64,000 nucleotides of DNA, from the NCBI GenBank assembly GCA_001443005.1, contig LEKQ01000007.1, positions 1-64,000 on the forward strand, read 5' to 3'. The position numbers and the translations under genes were made by a program. The notes under the pieces are model-generated. The model ran no database searches, had not been told where the DNA came from, and saw only the letters and a program-made list of their open reading frames with translations. Below are positions 8,856-18,516 of the stretch, piece by piece; position 1 is the first letter of the stretch, and every line of letters starts with the position of its first letter. This stretch comes from a bacterium GBS-1. GTDB taxonomy: Bacteria > Synergistota > GBS-1.

Positions 8856-9869
8856 ATTTTCGACTACGAGTTTCCCGAGGAGCTTATAGCTCAGGAGCCA
8901 GCCAGTCCGAGAGACCACTCAAGGTTAATGGTCGTAAGGAGGAGCGATGGTAGCATAGAACATGCGCGCTTTTACATGCTTCCTCAGTTCTTAAGGGAGG
9001 GGGATCTCCTCGTTTTTAACAAGAGCAGGGTTATAAGAGCTCGTCTCATAGGCTTTAAGGTGGGTGGTGGGGCTAAAGTTGAGCTCCTCCTAATAAGGAG
9101 GATAGATGATACCCTTTGGGAGGTTATGGCTAAGCCTGCCAAGAGGCTTAAGAGAGGAACTCAGCTGGTTTTTGGTGAAGGAGAGTTAAGCTGTGTGGTT
9201 GAGGAGGTTTTGGAAGAGGGGTTTAGAAGGGTTAGGTTTTCGGTTGGAGGAGACGACTTCATAGGGCTTTTGGAGAGGATAGGGGAGGTCCCTACGCCTC
9301 CCTATATAAAGAAAAAAGTCAGGGATCCTGAAAGTTATCAGACGGTTTATGCTGAGATTCCGGGTTCTGTTGCTGCTCCGACTGCAGGTTTTCACTTTAC
9401 CGAGAGCTTGCTAAGGGAGCTTGAGGGTAAAGGAGTTAGGTTTACGTTTTTAGTTCTTCACGTTGGAGCGGCTACTTTTCTTCCAGTTAGGGGTGACATA
9501 AGCAAGCACAGGGTTCCTCCGGAGTATTACGAGGTTCCTGAGGACTGCGTCAATGAGGTTAATTCAGCTTTAAGGGAAGGAAGAAGGGTTATAGCCGTTG
9601 GTACCACTACAACGAGGGTTTTAGAAAGCGTTTGTGATGAGAGCGGTTTCATCTTTCCTGGTAGGGGTTGGACTGATCTCTTCATTCTCCCTGGCTTTAA
9701 GTTTAGGGTGATAAAAGGGCTTATAACTAACTTTCATCTTCCCAGGACCACGCTTTTGGCTCTGGTTTCCGCCTTCGCTGGCATTGAACTTTTAAAGAAA
9801 GCCTATGAGATAGCCGTTAGGGAAAGGTATCGCTTGTATAGCTTTGGCGATGCCATGTTGATACTTTAA
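8856..9869 (+). CDS. queA: tRNA preQ1(34) S-adenosylmethionine ribosyltransferase-isomerase (QueA)
   Basis: QueA moves the ribosyl part of SAM to preQ1 in tRNA, making epoxyqueuosine. Conserved parts include [35 protein letters not shown] and [11 protein letters not shown]. The first ATG (8928) would remove the conserved N-terminus [23 protein letters not shown], which is clearly encoded in frame from 8859. No ATG, GTG or TTG lies upstream before an in-frame TGA. The only candidate is ATT at 8856, nine bases after GGAGGT, giving 337 residues. Alternatively, one missing C in the CCCC at 8851-8854 would join this frame to a GTG at 8845 that overlaps the DUF2905 stop and restores the usual MKxxxFDY opening. 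Confidence 0.88.
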   Translation: MFDYEFPEELIAQEPASPRDHSRLMVVRRSDGSIEHARFYMLPQFLREGDLLVFNKSRVIRARLIGFKVGGGAKVELLLIRRIDDTLWEVMAKPAKRLKRGTQLVFGEGELSCVVEEVLEEGFRRVRFSVGGDDFIGLLERIGEVPTPPYIKKKVRDPESYQTVYAEIPGSVAAPTAGFHFTESLLRELEGKGVRFTFLVLHVGAATFLPVRGDISKHRVPPEYYEVPEDCVNEVNSALREGRRVIAVGTTTTRVLESVCDESGFIFPGRGWTDLFILPGFKFRVIKGLITNFHLPRTTLLALVSAFAGIELLKKAYEIAVRERYRLYSFGDAMLIL

Positions 9870-9883
9870 AGGGGGTGTTGAAG

Positions 9884-11200
9884 ATGAGTTTGGTTTTAGG
9901 GGCGTTAACTCCTCATCCCCCTATAATTATACCTGAGGTCGGCGGCCCAGAGCTTGAGAAAGCAAAGTATACTGTGGAGGGAATGAAAAGGCTTTCAAGA
10001 AAGCTTAAGGAGATAAACCCCAAGAGGATCGTTATAGTTACTCCCCATAATATAGTTTTAGGAGATGCAGTAGGGGTGTTGATTGCCGATAACTTCAAGG
10101 GAAGCTTGGGGCAGTTTGGTGGCCCGAGGGATTTTTCCTACCCTTCAGATAGGATTTTTGCCGAGTTGATCCTTAAGAAGGGGCGAGAGAGCGGCCTTCC
10201 CATAGATTCTGTGAGAAACTCTCGCTTAGACCATGGGGTTTTAGTCCCACTTTACTATCTCTTAGGAGTTAAATCGGATATTCCCATCGTTGTGATGAGT
10301 TTCGCTTTCCTCTCCAATTATGATCTTTATGAAATAGGTTCCTTCTTGGAAGAGCTCATAGAGCTTGATCCTTTACCCACAGCGTTTATAGCGAGTGGCG
10401 ATCTCTCTCACAGATTGACCTATGATGCTCCTGCGGGTTACTCTCCCTACGGTAAGGAGTTTGATCAAAGGATAGTGGAGATAATCAAAAGCTTTGACAA
10501 GGATGCTCTTTTGAACATGGACCCTTACTTGCTTGAGGAAGCTGGGGAGTGCGGATATAGACCCATTGTTATGCTCTTTGGAGCCCTTAGCTCTTGGGAG
10601 GTTAAGACGGAAGTCCTCTCCTATGAGGGTCCCTTCGGGGTTGGTTATTGTGTGGCAGCCTTTTACCCCATTAGAAGGCTAAAAAGAGAAGAGCACCCCT
10701 TAGTTAAGTTGGCTCGAGATGCTGTTGAAAACTATGTTAAATATGGCAGGATAATATCTCCTCCATCGGATATGACTTCGGAGATGCGGGAGAGAGCGGG
10801 GGTCTTCGTCTCACTCAAGAAAAAGGGGAAGCTTAGAGGTTGTATAGGAACCTATCTACCTACTTGCAGAAATGTGGCTGAGGAGATCATTAGAAACGCT
10901 ATAGCCGCTTGTAGCGAGGACCCGAGGTTTGAACCGGTTAGAGAGGATGAGCTCCCTCTAATCGAGTACTCCGTTGATGTTTTAACTGAGCCTGAGCTGG
11001 TTGAGAGCATAGACGAGCTTGACCCTAAGGTCTACGGTGTTATAGTCGAAGCTCCCGATGGGAGAAAGGGCTTACTACTTCCTGATCTTGAGGGTGTAGA
11101 CACGGTTGAGGAGCAGATAGATATAGCTTCGAGGAAGGCAGGCATATTACCAGGAGAGCCTATAAGGATTTATAGATTTAGGGTTAGGAGGTATAAGTGA
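9884..11200 (+). CDS. AmmeMemoRadiSam fusion protein: MEMO/LigB-like domain plus AMMECR1 domain
   Basis: About 438 residues in two parts. The first 265 or so are the MEMO1/LigB-like extradiol-dioxygenase fold ([32 protein letters not shown]). The rest is an AMMECR1 domain with the signature [10 protein letters not shown]. With the radical SAM protein coded next, this forms the AmmeMemoRadiSam system, widespread in anaerobes and archaea, whose reaction is not settled to my knowledge. ATG at 9884 sits eight bases after GGGGG; GTG and TTG alternatives at 9875 and 9878 are too close to that site. Confidence 0.93.
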   Translation: MSLVLGALTPHPPIIIPEVGGPELEKAKYTVEGMKRLSRKLKEINPKRIVIVTPHNIVLGDAVGVLIADNFKGSLGQFGGPRDFSYPSDRIFAELILKKGRESGLPIDSVRNSRLDHGVLVPLYYLLGVKSDIPIVVMSFAFLSNYDLYEIGSFLEELIELDPLPTAFIASGDLSHRLTYDAPAGYSPYGKEFDQRIVEIIKSFDKDALLNMDPYLLEEAGECGYRPIVMLFGALSSWEVKTEVLSYEGPFGVGYCVAAFYPIRRLKREEHPLVKLARDAVENYVKYGRIISPPSDMTSEMRERAGVFVSLKKKGKLRGCIGTYLPTCRNVAEEIIRNAIAACSEDPRFEPVREDELPLIEYSVDVLTEPELVESIDELDPKVYGVIVEAPDGRKGLLLPDLEGVDTVEEQIDIASRKAGILPGEPIRIYRFRVRRYK

Positions 11201-12186
11201 TGCTTAAGGAGGCACTTTTTTATGAGAGTTTCAGCGATGGTAAGGTTAAGTGCCTCCTTTGCCCACACGGTTGTGTGATTCCTCAGGGAGCCCTTGGTCT
11301 ATGCAGAGCAAGGGAAAACAGGGATGGTAAGCTATTCACTCACATTTACGGAGAATGCGCCGCTGTTAACATGGATCCCATTGAGAAGAAGCCCCTCTTT
11401 CACTTTTACCCGGGGAGCAGTATATTGTCGGTAGGGACCATTTACTGTAACTTTTCATGTAAGTTCTGCCAAAATTGGCATCTCGTTAGAGGAGAGGTTA
11501 TAACGGAGTACATCTCTCCGGAGAGGATAGTTGAGGCTGCTTTAGCTTATAAAAGCGTGGGGATAGCTTATACCTATAATGAACCAACGATATGGTATGA
11601 GTTTGTTTACGATAGTTCTAGGCTTGCCAAGGAAAAGGGGCTTAAGAACGTTTTAGTCACTAATGGGTTCATAGAGGAGGCCCCACTAAAGGAGCTTCTT
11701 CCCTTCATAGATGCTATGAATATAGACCTGAAGGCTCCAAGTGATGATTTTTATAAGCGCCTGTGCGGTGGCCGAGTCGATCCGGTTTTAAGGACGATAG
11801 AGATCGCTAACTCCTCTTGCCTCGTTGAGGTTACCAACCTCCTCGTTACTGGGGAGAACGATTCTGATGGGGATATTAGGCTAATAGTGGATCTCCTCTG
11901 CGATATAGATCCCTTAATCCCATTGCACTTTTCAAGATATTTCCCTCAGTATAAGATGACCAACCCTCCTACCCCCCCATCGAGGCTTTATAGGGCTTAT
12001 GAGATTGCGCGCGAGAGGATGCCTTACGTTTACTTGGGAAACCTTTGGGAGGAGAGATATGAGACCACTTACTGCTTGAAATGCGGTAAACCCTTAGTGA
12101 GGAGGAGAGGGTATTCTATATTGGAGAATAACCTCGATGGAAAGAGGTGTCGCTTTTGCGGAGCCGAGAATAGATTCGTGGTTTAG
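11197..12186 (+). CDS. amrS: AmmeMemoRadiSam system radical SAM enzyme (AmrS-like)
   Basis: A 329-residue PflA-like radical SAM protein. It has an N-terminal cysteine cluster ([14 protein letters not shown]), the core CNFSCKFC that ligates the SAM [4Fe-4S] cluster, [13 protein letters not shown] and VTNGF. The C-terminal zinc-ribbon-like extension has CLKCGKP and CRFC. The start is GTG at 11197 or ATG at 11200; both follow AGGAGG at 11186-11191 and overlap the preceding stop, showing tight coupling to the MEMO/AMMECR1 fusion. Confidence 0.92.
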   Translation: MMLKEALFYESFSDGKVKCLLCPHGCVIPQGALGLCRARENRDGKLFTHIYGECAAVNMDPIEKKPLFHFYPGSSILSVGTIYCNFSCKFCQNWHLVRGEVITEYISPERIVEAALAYKSVGIAYTYNEPTIWYEFVYDSSRLAKEKGLKNVLVTNGFIEEAPLKELLPFIDAMNIDLKAPSDDFYKRLCGGRVDPVLRTIEIANSSCLVEVTNLLVTGENDSDGDIRLIVDLLCDIDPLIPLHFSRYFPQYKMTNPPTPPSRLYRAYEIARERMPYVYLGNLWEERYETTYCLKCGKPLVRRRGYSILENNLDGKRCRFCGAENRFVV

Positions 12187-12197
12187 GGGGGTTGTCT

Positions 12198-13727
12198 ATG
12201 AGAGAGATCCTTGTGGATGGGGAGAGCCTTAGGCTGGAGGATTTCATAAGGGTTGTTAAACATGGGTGGAAGGTTAAGATAGCGCCAGGCGTTAAGGAGA
12301 AGGTTAATAGATCAAGGGAGTTCATAGATAGGGCTATAGGGTCTAGGAGTGTGATTTACGGTATCACCACAGGTTTCGGTGACCTCGCTAAGGTTATGAT
12401 CCCGCCTGACAAGATAAGGGAGCTTCAGAGGAACCTGATTCGAAGCCACGCTTCGGGGGTTGGTGAACCATTCCCTCCAGAGATAGTTAAGGGGGCGATG
12501 CTCTTAAGGTTAAACACCTTAGCTAAGGGTTATTCCGGCGTTAGATATGAGCTATTGGAGTTTTTAGCTGAGATGATTAATAGAGATATATGCCCTTATG
12601 TTCCTAAGAAGGGTTCTGTCGGAGCGAGTGGAGACTTAGCCCCCTTAGCCCATATAGCTTTGGCTATGATGGGTGAAGGGGAGGTTTTTTACAAGGGTAA
12701 GCTCACTTCTGCCTCTTTGGCTCTTAAAGAAGAGCTTTTACCACCTATGGTATTTGATGCTAAGGAGGGATTGGCTTTAATAAATGGAACATCGATGATG
12801 GCATCTATAGGGGGAGTAGCCCTTCACGAGGCCTTGAGAATTCTTAAGATAGCGGATATTTCCCTTTCCCTTAGTCTGGAAGCCCTTAAGGGGATTCCAG
12901 ATGCCTTTGACCCTAGGATTCATGCTCTTCGTCCTCATCCTGGACAAATGGAGTGCGCTCGTAATGTCCTTAAGCTCATAGATGGTAGTGAGATAATATA
13001 TCTTCATCCTAGTAAAGAGAGGCCTCAGGATGCCTACTCTTTGAGGTGCGCTCCTCAGGTTCACGGTGCCTCAAGGGATGCGATCTCCTTCTTCAAGCTT
13101 CTTTTGGAGAGGGAGTTTAACTCGGTTACGGATAATCCCTTGGTCTTTCCGGATGACGGTAAGATCCTTTCCGGAGGGAACTTTCACGGTGAGCCTTTAG
13201 CTATCGGCATGGACTTGGTTACCATAGCCCTTTCCGAGGTGGCTAGTATATCTGAGCGGAGGATAGCTCGGTTAGTTGATGGACATCTAAGTGGGCTTCC
13301 TGATTTTCTGATATTTTCCAGGGGGTTGAATTCCGGGTTCATGATACCGCAGTATGTCGCTGCTGCTTTGGTTTCGGAGAATAAGATCCTTTCCTCCCCT
13401 GCGAGTGTGGATTCTATACCGACATCGGCCAATCAGGAAGACCATGTGAGCATGGGCATGAACTCAGCCTTGAAGCTACTTAACGTTATAGATAACGTTT
13501 ACAAGGTTCTTTCCATAGAAGTTCTTTTGTCTTGTCAGGGTATAGATTTTCGAAAGCCTCTTAAGCCAGGTAGAGGAACGAGCAGAGCTTATTCCTTAAT
13601 TAGGGAGGAGGTTCCATTTTTAATGGAAGACGCGCCGCTTTATGTGGAGATATCTAAGGTCGAAAAAATCTTAAGAGAAGATAGGTTCCTGTCTTTCGTT
13701 GAGGAGGCGGTTAATGGTTTACTCTGA
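12198..13727 (+). CDS. hutH: Histidine ammonia-lyase
   Basis: A 509-residue member of the aromatic amino acid lyases. The MIO cofactor forms from A143-S144-G145 in GSVGASGDLAPLAH. Residues S83-H84 (RSHASGVG) are the pair that selects histidine rather than tyrosine or phenylalanine, and NQEDHVSMG carries the HAL glutamate. One departure is NGTSMM where most HALs read NGTQ. It releases ammonia from histidine to give urocanate. ATG at 12198 lies six bases after GGGGGG. The remaining hut genes are 16 kb away (28206-32724). Confidence 0.93.
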   Translation: MREILVDGESLRLEDFIRVVKHGWKVKIAPGVKEKVNRSREFIDRAIGSRSVIYGITTGFGDLAKVMIPPDKIRELQRNLIRSHASGVGEPFPPEIVKGAMLLRLNTLAKGYSGVRYELLEFLAEMINRDICPYVPKKGSVGASGDLAPLAHIALAMMGEGEVFYKGKLTSASLALKEELLPPMVFDAKEGLALINGTSMMASIGGVALHEALRILKIADISLSLSLEALKGIPDAFDPRIHALRPHPGQMECARNVLKLIDGSEIIYLHPSKERPQDAYSLRCAPQVHGASRDAISFFKLLLEREFNSVTDNPLVFPDDGKILSGGNFHGEPLAIGMDLVTIALSEVASISERRIARLVDGHLSGLPDFLIFSRGLNSGFMIPQYVAAALVSENKILSSPASVDSIPTSANQEDHVSMGMNSALKLLNVIDNVYKVLSIEVLLSCQGIDFRKPLKPGRGTSRAYSLIREEVPFLMEDAPLYVEISKVEKILREDRFLSFVEEAVNGLL

Positions 13728-14589
13728 TACTTTGAAAGGTTATCTTTTCGTTTTTTTAGCTGCTTTCTTCTGGGCAAATGTGGCTGTTTTTGGTAAATTT
13801 TTGCTTAAGATCGGGATGTCTCCCTATGATGTGGTGTTTTGGAGAGCTTTGTTCGCTTCTCTTATCGTTGGTTTTTACCTCCTGCTTTCTAAGAGGAATT
13901 TTCTCAGAGGAATAAGGTCTGGCGATTTCCTGCTATTTATCCTTTTTGGAAGCGTTGGTATAGGTTTCAACTACTTAGGGTTTATAGCGTCTTTAAATTA
14001 TCTTAAGGTCGCAACGGCCTTGCTGATACTTTATACCTTTCCATCAATGGTAGTTATTTTGGGCAGTTTCTTTTTGGGGGAGAGGATTTCCCGAGTTAAG
14101 GTGATCTCGCTTGTTCTCTCCATGCTGGGCCTTTCTATACTCTTAGGTTGGGATATTTCTTTCTCACCAGTAGGCTACGCTTGGGCCTTTTTATCGGCCG
14201 TAGGTAATGCTACCTACGCCTTGGTGGGGAGGAAGCTCTCCGGAAGGGTCGATAGCATGAAGGCGCTCTTTTGGGGATTTTCCTTTGGTGCCTTATTTTT
14301 ACTGATAATCTTGCTTTTAACGAAAGGAGTAGTTAGGGTTCCGGAGCTCCGAGAGCTTAAATATCTACTTGGACTAAGTTTCCTTTCAACCTTTCTCCCT
14401 TACATGTTTTTTCTCTTCTCATTTAAGTATCTTGAGGCTGGTAAGGCAAGTATAGGGGCTCTATCTGAGATACCCTTGACTACCTTTCTTGCCTTTCTCT
14501 TTTTCGGTGAGAGCTTAGGTTTTAATCATATATTCGGAGGCAGCTTAGTGGTGCTATCTATAATCCTTCTGATGAAGGGAGGGGGTTGA
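13714..14589 (+). CDS. EamA/DMT-family transporter
   Basis: This 291-residue protein has ten predicted membrane helices arranged as two EamA repeats (PF00892). The first starts GYLFVFLAAFFWANVAVFGKF and the second GYAWAFLSAVGNATYALVG. Members usually export amino acids or metabolites; the substrate is not readable here. ATG at 13714 has AGGAGG six bases upstream and overlaps the hutH stop; a longer reading from 13699 lacks that support. Its place between hutH and livHM suggests amino acid handling. Confidence 0.88.
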   Translation: MVYSDTLKGYLFVFLAAFFWANVAVFGKFLLKIGMSPYDVVFWRALFASLIVGFYLLLSKRNFLRGIRSGDFLLFILFGSVGIGFNYLGFIASLNYLKVATALLILYTFPSMVVILGSFFLGERISRVKVISLVLSMLGLSILLGWDISFSPVGYAWAFLSAVGNATYALVGRKLSGRVDSMKALFWGFSFGALFLLIILLLTKGVVRVPELRELKYLLGLSFLSTFLPYMFFLFSFKYLEAGKASIGALSEIPLTTFLAFLFFGESLGFNHIFGGSLVVLSIILLMKGGG

Positions 14590-14591
14590 TT

Positions 14592-15452
14592 TTGCTCTGG
14601 CAGCAGATAGTTAATGGTATATCTATAGGAAGCATCTATGCACTCATAAGCATGGGTTTAGCTATGGTATATGGGATAATGAGGATCCTCCATGTTGCTC
14701 ATGCGGGAATATATACCATAGGGGCTTATCTTGGGCTCTACTTCTTTAGGTTAACTGGCGACCTTTTCCTTTCAACGCTCCTTTCTATGTTTATATGTGC
14801 GCTTATAGGCGTAATCGTTCAGAGGTTCGTTTACTACCCCCTTCTTAGATTTCCCCCATTCGTTCCCTTGATAGCAGGTATAGCTATGTTTCTCTCCATT
14901 GGAGAGCTCTGTCGTCTTATAGCTGGTCCTTATCCCCTGTCCTTTCCCGCGCGCGTTCCTCTTCCTTCCTTCAACTTGGCGGGCGTTTCTATATCTCCTG
15001 TTCAGGGTATGATATTTCTCTCAACAGGGGTCATACTTTTGCTTCAATGGTTTATAACCTCTAAGACTAGCTTTGGTCTGATGATGAAGGCATCAAGTCA
15101 GGACATGGAAATGGCGGAGTCCAGTGGGATAAACCTGAAGATGGTTGTAGCTATGACTTTCGCCTTAGGGTCTGCCTTCGCTGCAATAGCGGGGATACTT
15201 GTGGGGATAAATTATAATCAGGTTTATCCAACTATGGGAGATATGCCTGCTTATAAATCTCTGGCCTTGATCGTCGTCGGCGGGTTAAGCAGCGTCTCGG
15301 GTGCTGTAGTAGCATCTTTATTGCTTGGCATTGCTGAAACTCTCTTGATAGGCTACGCTAAGATTCCCCTTCCAAGAGATGCTCTCGCCTTTATAGCTAT
15401 GATAGCGGTTCTTCTTCTTAGGCCCCAGGGAATCTTTGGGAGGAGGAGATGA
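14592..15452 (+). CDS. livH: Branched-chain amino acid ABC transporter permease LivH
   Basis: About 286 residues and eight membrane helices, opening LWQQIVNGISIGSIYALISMGLAMVYGI, the classic LivH N-terminus. GINLKMVVAMTFALGSAFAAIAGI and GGLSSVSGAVVASLLLGI are the conserved cytoplasmic and transmembrane motifs. The start is TTG at 14592, six bases after GGGAGGGGG (TTG at 14586 is an alternative). It is coupled to livM by a four-base overlap. The matching ATPases and binding protein are encoded 10 kb away at 25525-28184. Confidence 0.93.
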   Translation: MLWQQIVNGISIGSIYALISMGLAMVYGIMRILHVAHAGIYTIGAYLGLYFFRLTGDLFLSTLLSMFICALIGVIVQRFVYYPLLRFPPFVPLIAGIAMFLSIGELCRLIAGPYPLSFPARVPLPSFNLAGVSISPVQGMIFLSTGVILLLQWFITSKTSFGLMMKASSQDMEMAESSGINLKMVVAMTFALGSAFAAIAGILVGINYNQVYPTMGDMPAYKSLALIVVGGLSSVSGAVVASLLLGIAETLLIGYAKIPLPRDALAFIAMIAVLLLRPQGIFGRRR

Positions 15453-16300
15453 CGTTGGGTTATCTTTTTACTGTTTTAACTACCATTCTCATAAACGTGA
15501 TAGCCGTTCTGGGTTTAAATATCATTTTGGGTTATGCTGGTCAGATATCCTTGGGACATGCTGCCTTCATGGGGATAGGGGCTTATGCTTCGGCTATCCT
15601 ATCTACCAAGGTTGGTTTACCTTTCTGGATAGCTTTCCCCCTTGCGATTTTAATCTCAGGCTTTATAGGCTTCCTCCTGGGGATGCCGAGCTTAAGGGTT
15701 AAGGATGACTTTCTCGCTATAACGACTATAGGTATAAACTTCATAGTTCAAGCCATATTCCTCTATGTGCCCTTTTTCGGTGGTGCCCTTGGGATAGGTG
15801 GAATCCCTAAGCCTAAGATTGGAGATTTTACCTTCAGGGGAGGTTACTATTTGGTGATAGTTTCGGCCATATTTATTTTAGGCTTAATTTTTTCCATTAA
15901 GTTTCACAGATCTTGGGCTGGTCTTGCCTCAGAGTCTATAAGGGAAGATGAGCTTGCTGCTAATGTCGTTGGTGTAAACCCTACAAGATTCAAGCTCATG
16001 TCTTTCGTTTTAGGTAGCGCTTATGCTGGTGCGGCAGGCTCTCTTTACGCTCACTTTATGGGTTTCATTAGCTCCGATGACTTCGGTTTTCCCTTATCCG
16101 TTACCTTTCTGTCGATGTTAGTTTTCGGAGGAGTGGGGACCGTCAGGGGAAGCGTTTTAGGGGCCTTTATCCTTGGGGTCTTGCCAGAGCTCTTAAGGCC
16201 CCTCGCTCAATATAGGCTGCTCTTTTACGGTGTTCTTTTGCTTCTGATGCTGAGGTTTTGCCCGGGTGGGATTGCAAGCCTGATTCGTATCAGGAGATAA
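15449..16300 (+). CDS. livM: Branched-chain amino acid ABC transporter permease LivM
   Basis: A 283-residue permease of the LivM type. It has GLNIILGYAGQISLGHAAF near the N-terminus, the EAA-like loop SIREDELAANVVGVNPTRFKL and GGVGTVRGSVLGAF near the C-terminus. It pairs with LivH to form the membrane channel. The gene overlaps livH by ATGA and ends the 13-gene plus-strand run just before the terminator at 16306-16341. Confidence 0.93.
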   Translation: MTLGYLFTVLTTILINVIAVLGLNIILGYAGQISLGHAAFMGIGAYASAILSTKVGLPFWIAFPLAILISGFIGFLLGMPSLRVKDDFLAITTIGINFIVQAIFLYVPFFGGALGIGGIPKPKIGDFTFRGGYYLVIVSAIFILGLIFSIKFHRSWAGLASESIREDELAANVVGVNPTRFKLMSFVLGSAYAGAAGSLYAHFMGFISSDDFGFPLSVTFLSMLVFGGVGTVRGSVLGAFILGVLPELLRPLAQYRLLFYGVLLLLMLRFCPGGIASLIRIRR

Positions 16301-16305
16301 TTATT

Positions 16306-16341
16306 GGGCTCGAAGGAGGAAGTTCTTCCTCCTTCGAGCCC
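16306..16341. terminator. Bidirectional stem-loop between convergent livM and E2 genes
   Basis: A 17-base-pair perfect stem (16306-16322 with 16325-16341) with a two-base TT centre lies between the livM stop and the stop of the minus-strand E2 gene. Flanks are AT-rich (ATTATT on one side, TAATTAAAG on the other) but lack a long T-run. It probably stops transcription from both sides. Confidence 0.7.
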
Positions 16342-16351
16342 CAAGCGCTAA

Positions 16352-17509
16352 TTAAAGCTTAGGCTCCCTACAGAGCTCAGCTAGCCTCTTTAGGAACCTT
16401 GCAGCAGGAGCTCCGTCTATAACCCTATGATCGAAGGTTAAGGAGAACCAGATCTTGTCCTTGAAGCTTATGCCCTCTTGAGTAATCTCTGGTACCTTTC
16501 TAGCTCTTCCGATTCCTAGTATAGCAACCTCGGGTGGATTTATAACAGGTGTGAATATATCTACGTCTAGCATACCAAGGTTAGTTATGGTAAAAGTGGA
16601 GCCGGTTATGTCATCCAAGGTGTATTTCCTGCTTTCTACCTTCTCAGCTATTTCAAGGAGCTCCTTGGCGATCTCCTCTAAGCTCTTTTTGTTAGCGTTC
16701 TTGATTACGGGGACTAGGAGCCCATCGGGAGTATCAAAGGCAACCCCCATGTTGACATTTTCAAAGACCTTTATTTTTTCTCCATCGAAGTGAGCGTTAA
16801 AGTTTGGGAACTCTGAGAGTAGGTTTGAGATCAGTTTGACAAACACAGCGGTCAAGCTTATCTTAACGCTGGAGCTTTCCCTAATCCTCTTAAAGGCCTT
16901 CATCAGTTCACTCACGTCTATCTCCATGGTTTCTGTTACAGGAACAGTAGTGTGGGAGGACTTCGAGAGCCTTTCTGCTATAGTTCTCCTGATCGTGGTT
17001 AGGGGTATTTCCTTGAAAGCGGGAGCTTCAACCTTTTTCTCCATGGACTCTATATACCTAAGCACATCCTCTTTTGTGATCCTTCCTCCCTCTCCCGTTC
17101 CTTTGACCAATCTTAAGTCTATGCCCCTTTCTCGCGCAATTTTCTTCGCTAGCGGTGAGGCGTTTATCTCTTCTTCGCGTATTTCTAACGGTTTTTCCTC
17201 TTTAGGTGCCTCTTTCTCTTCGGGAGTTATTTGGGGAGCCTCCACTTTGGTGGCGATCCTCTCATACTCCTCTTTAGAAAGAGCTATTATCGCTATAGGG
17301 GTTCCCACCTTGGCAGTTTCTCCCTCTTTAACCAGTATCCTCGCTAAAATTCCATCTACGGGGCTTTCCACAGTATTGGTTATCTTTTCCGATGATATTT
17401 CAACTATGGCATCTCCCCTTTTAACCTCTTCTCCCTCTTTCTTTAGCCACCTTTCTACTTTCCCTTCTTCCATTGTCAAGCCGAACTTTGGCATAAGGAG
17501 TTCGTACAT
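16352..17509 (-). CDS. pdhC: 2-oxo-acid dehydrogenase E2 (dihydrolipoyl acyltransferase)
   Basis: A 385-residue E2 with three parts in order: one lipoyl domain with the attachment lysine K42 (SSEKIT), a subunit-binding domain (ASPLAKKIARERGIDL through RITKEDVL, about residues 117-150), and the catalytic domain ending DHRVIDGAPAARFL, with the active-site histidine in DHRVIDG. It accepts the acyl group from E1 and passes it to CoA. It follows E1beta by 17 bases in the order E1alpha-E1beta-E2. No E3 gene is adjacent. Substrate could be pyruvate, acetoin or branched-chain 2-oxo acids. Confidence 0.92.
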   Translation of the reverse strand: MYELLMPKFGLTMEEGKVERWLKKEGEEVKRGDAIVEISSEKITNTVESPVDGILARILVKEGETAKVGTPIAIIALSKEEYERIATKVEAPQITPEEKEAPKEEKPLEIREEEINASPLAKKIARERGIDLRLVKGTGEGGRITKEDVLRYIESMEKKVEAPAFKEIPLTTIRRTIAERLSKSSHTTVPVTETMEIDVSELMKAFKRIRESSSVKISLTAVFVKLISNLLSEFPNFNAHFDGEKIKVFENVNMGVAFDTPDGLLVPVIKNANKKSLEEIAKELLEIAEKVESRKYTLDDITGSTFTITNLGMLDVDIFTPVINPPEVAILGIGRARKVPEITQEGISFKDKIWFSLTFDHRVIDGAPAARFLKRLAELCREPKL

Positions 17510-17526
17510 CTTTTAATCCTCCCTCT

Positions 17527-18501
17527 TTAGAGAGATAAAATTTCTTTTGCCGCCTTTATGACATCTTCTTTGTGAGGGATAACCGCATCCTCTAAGGGGG
17601 GTGAGAATGGATGGGGCACATTCCTCGCTCCTATTCTCTTTATAGGAGCGTCTAGGTATTCAAAGGCCTCCTCATATATAGTGGCTGCTATCTCCGCTCC
17701 CCAACCGGCTCTTCTCCAGGTTTCATGAGCGATTATAACTTTATGGGTTTTCTTGACAGAGTTAATTACAGTTTCCTTATCCCAGGGTACTAAGGTTCTA
17801 AGGTCTATAACCTCTGCGCTTATCCCCTCATTTTCGAGCTCCTTTGCCGCTTCTAAAGATTCCAACACCATTCTCGATGTGGCTATTATTGTGATATCTT
17901 TTCCTTCTTTCTTTACATCTGCCTTACCGAAGGGAATGAAGTATTCTTCCTCAGGAACGGGTCCCTTAGTCTTGTAAAGTCTCTTATGCTCGAAGAATAT
18001 GACTGGATCATCGCTTCTTAGGGCGGTTTTCATCAATCCTTTAGCATCATAGGGCGTTGATGGGATAACCACCTTTATGCCAGGTACATGCATGAATATC
18101 GTCTCTATGGATTGGGAGTGATGCGCCGCCGCTGCCCTTGCTATTCCGTCGGGTCCTCGTAGTATTATCGGAAGCTTCTTTTGTCCACCGGACATATACC
18201 TTATCTTCATGATCTGATTAACTACGGAGCACATTCCAGTGAATATGAAGTCTGCGAAGTGAAACTCTACCACGGGTCTTGCTCCAGCCAGGGCTGCGCC
18301 TACAGCTGAGCCGTATATGACCTCCTCGGAGATTGGGGTGTCTATTATCCTATCCTTAAACTTTCCGAGTATGCACTTGTAGGTTCCAAAGATTCCGCCT
18401 TGCTTAGCTATATCTTCGCCATAGGTAAATATTGTAGAGTCCCTTTCCATCTCTTCCAACAAGGCTTCACATATGGCTTCGGCAAAAGTTATCTCTCTCA
18501 C
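17527..18501 (-). CDS. pdhB: 2-oxo-acid (pyruvate/acetoin-type) dehydrogenase E1 beta subunit
   Basis: This 324-residue transketolase-like beta subunit shows YGEDIAKQGGIFGTYKC, TPISEEVIYGSAVGAALAGARPVVE and the C-terminal transketolase domain (AAKELENEGISAEVIDLRTLVPWD). It forms the alpha2-beta2 E1 that decarboxylates the 2-oxo acid with thiamine diphosphate. It is coded 15 bases after E1alpha. Sequence alone does not separate pyruvate from acetoin dehydrogenase. Confidence 0.92.
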   Translation of the reverse strand: MREITFAEAICEALLEEMERDSTIFTYGEDIAKQGGIFGTYKCILGKFKDRIIDTPISEEVIYGSAVGAALAGARPVVEFHFADFIFTGMCSVVNQIMKIRYMSGGQKKLPIILRGPDGIARAAAAHHSQSIETIFMHVPGIKVVIPSTPYDAKGLMKTALRSDDPVIFFEHKRLYKTKGPVPEEEYFIPFGKADVKKEGKDITIIATSRMVLESLEAAKELENEGISAEVIDLRTLVPWDKETVINSVKKTHKVIIAHETWRRAGWGAEIAATIYEEAFEYLDAPIKRIGARNVPHPFSPPLEDAVIPHKEDVIKAAKEILSL

Positions 18502-18516
18502 GTTCTTTCTCCCTCC

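Noticed and set aside
15436-15702. 88-codon frame overlapping the start of livM
   Set aside because: It is an alternative frame of livM with Gly/Cys-rich noise; livM has the conserved protein sequence.
16836-17516. 226-codon open frame on plus, opposite the E2 gene
   Set aside because: It is fully antisense to a well-supported E2 gene, is Ser/Leu-rich with no domain, and has no ribosome site.
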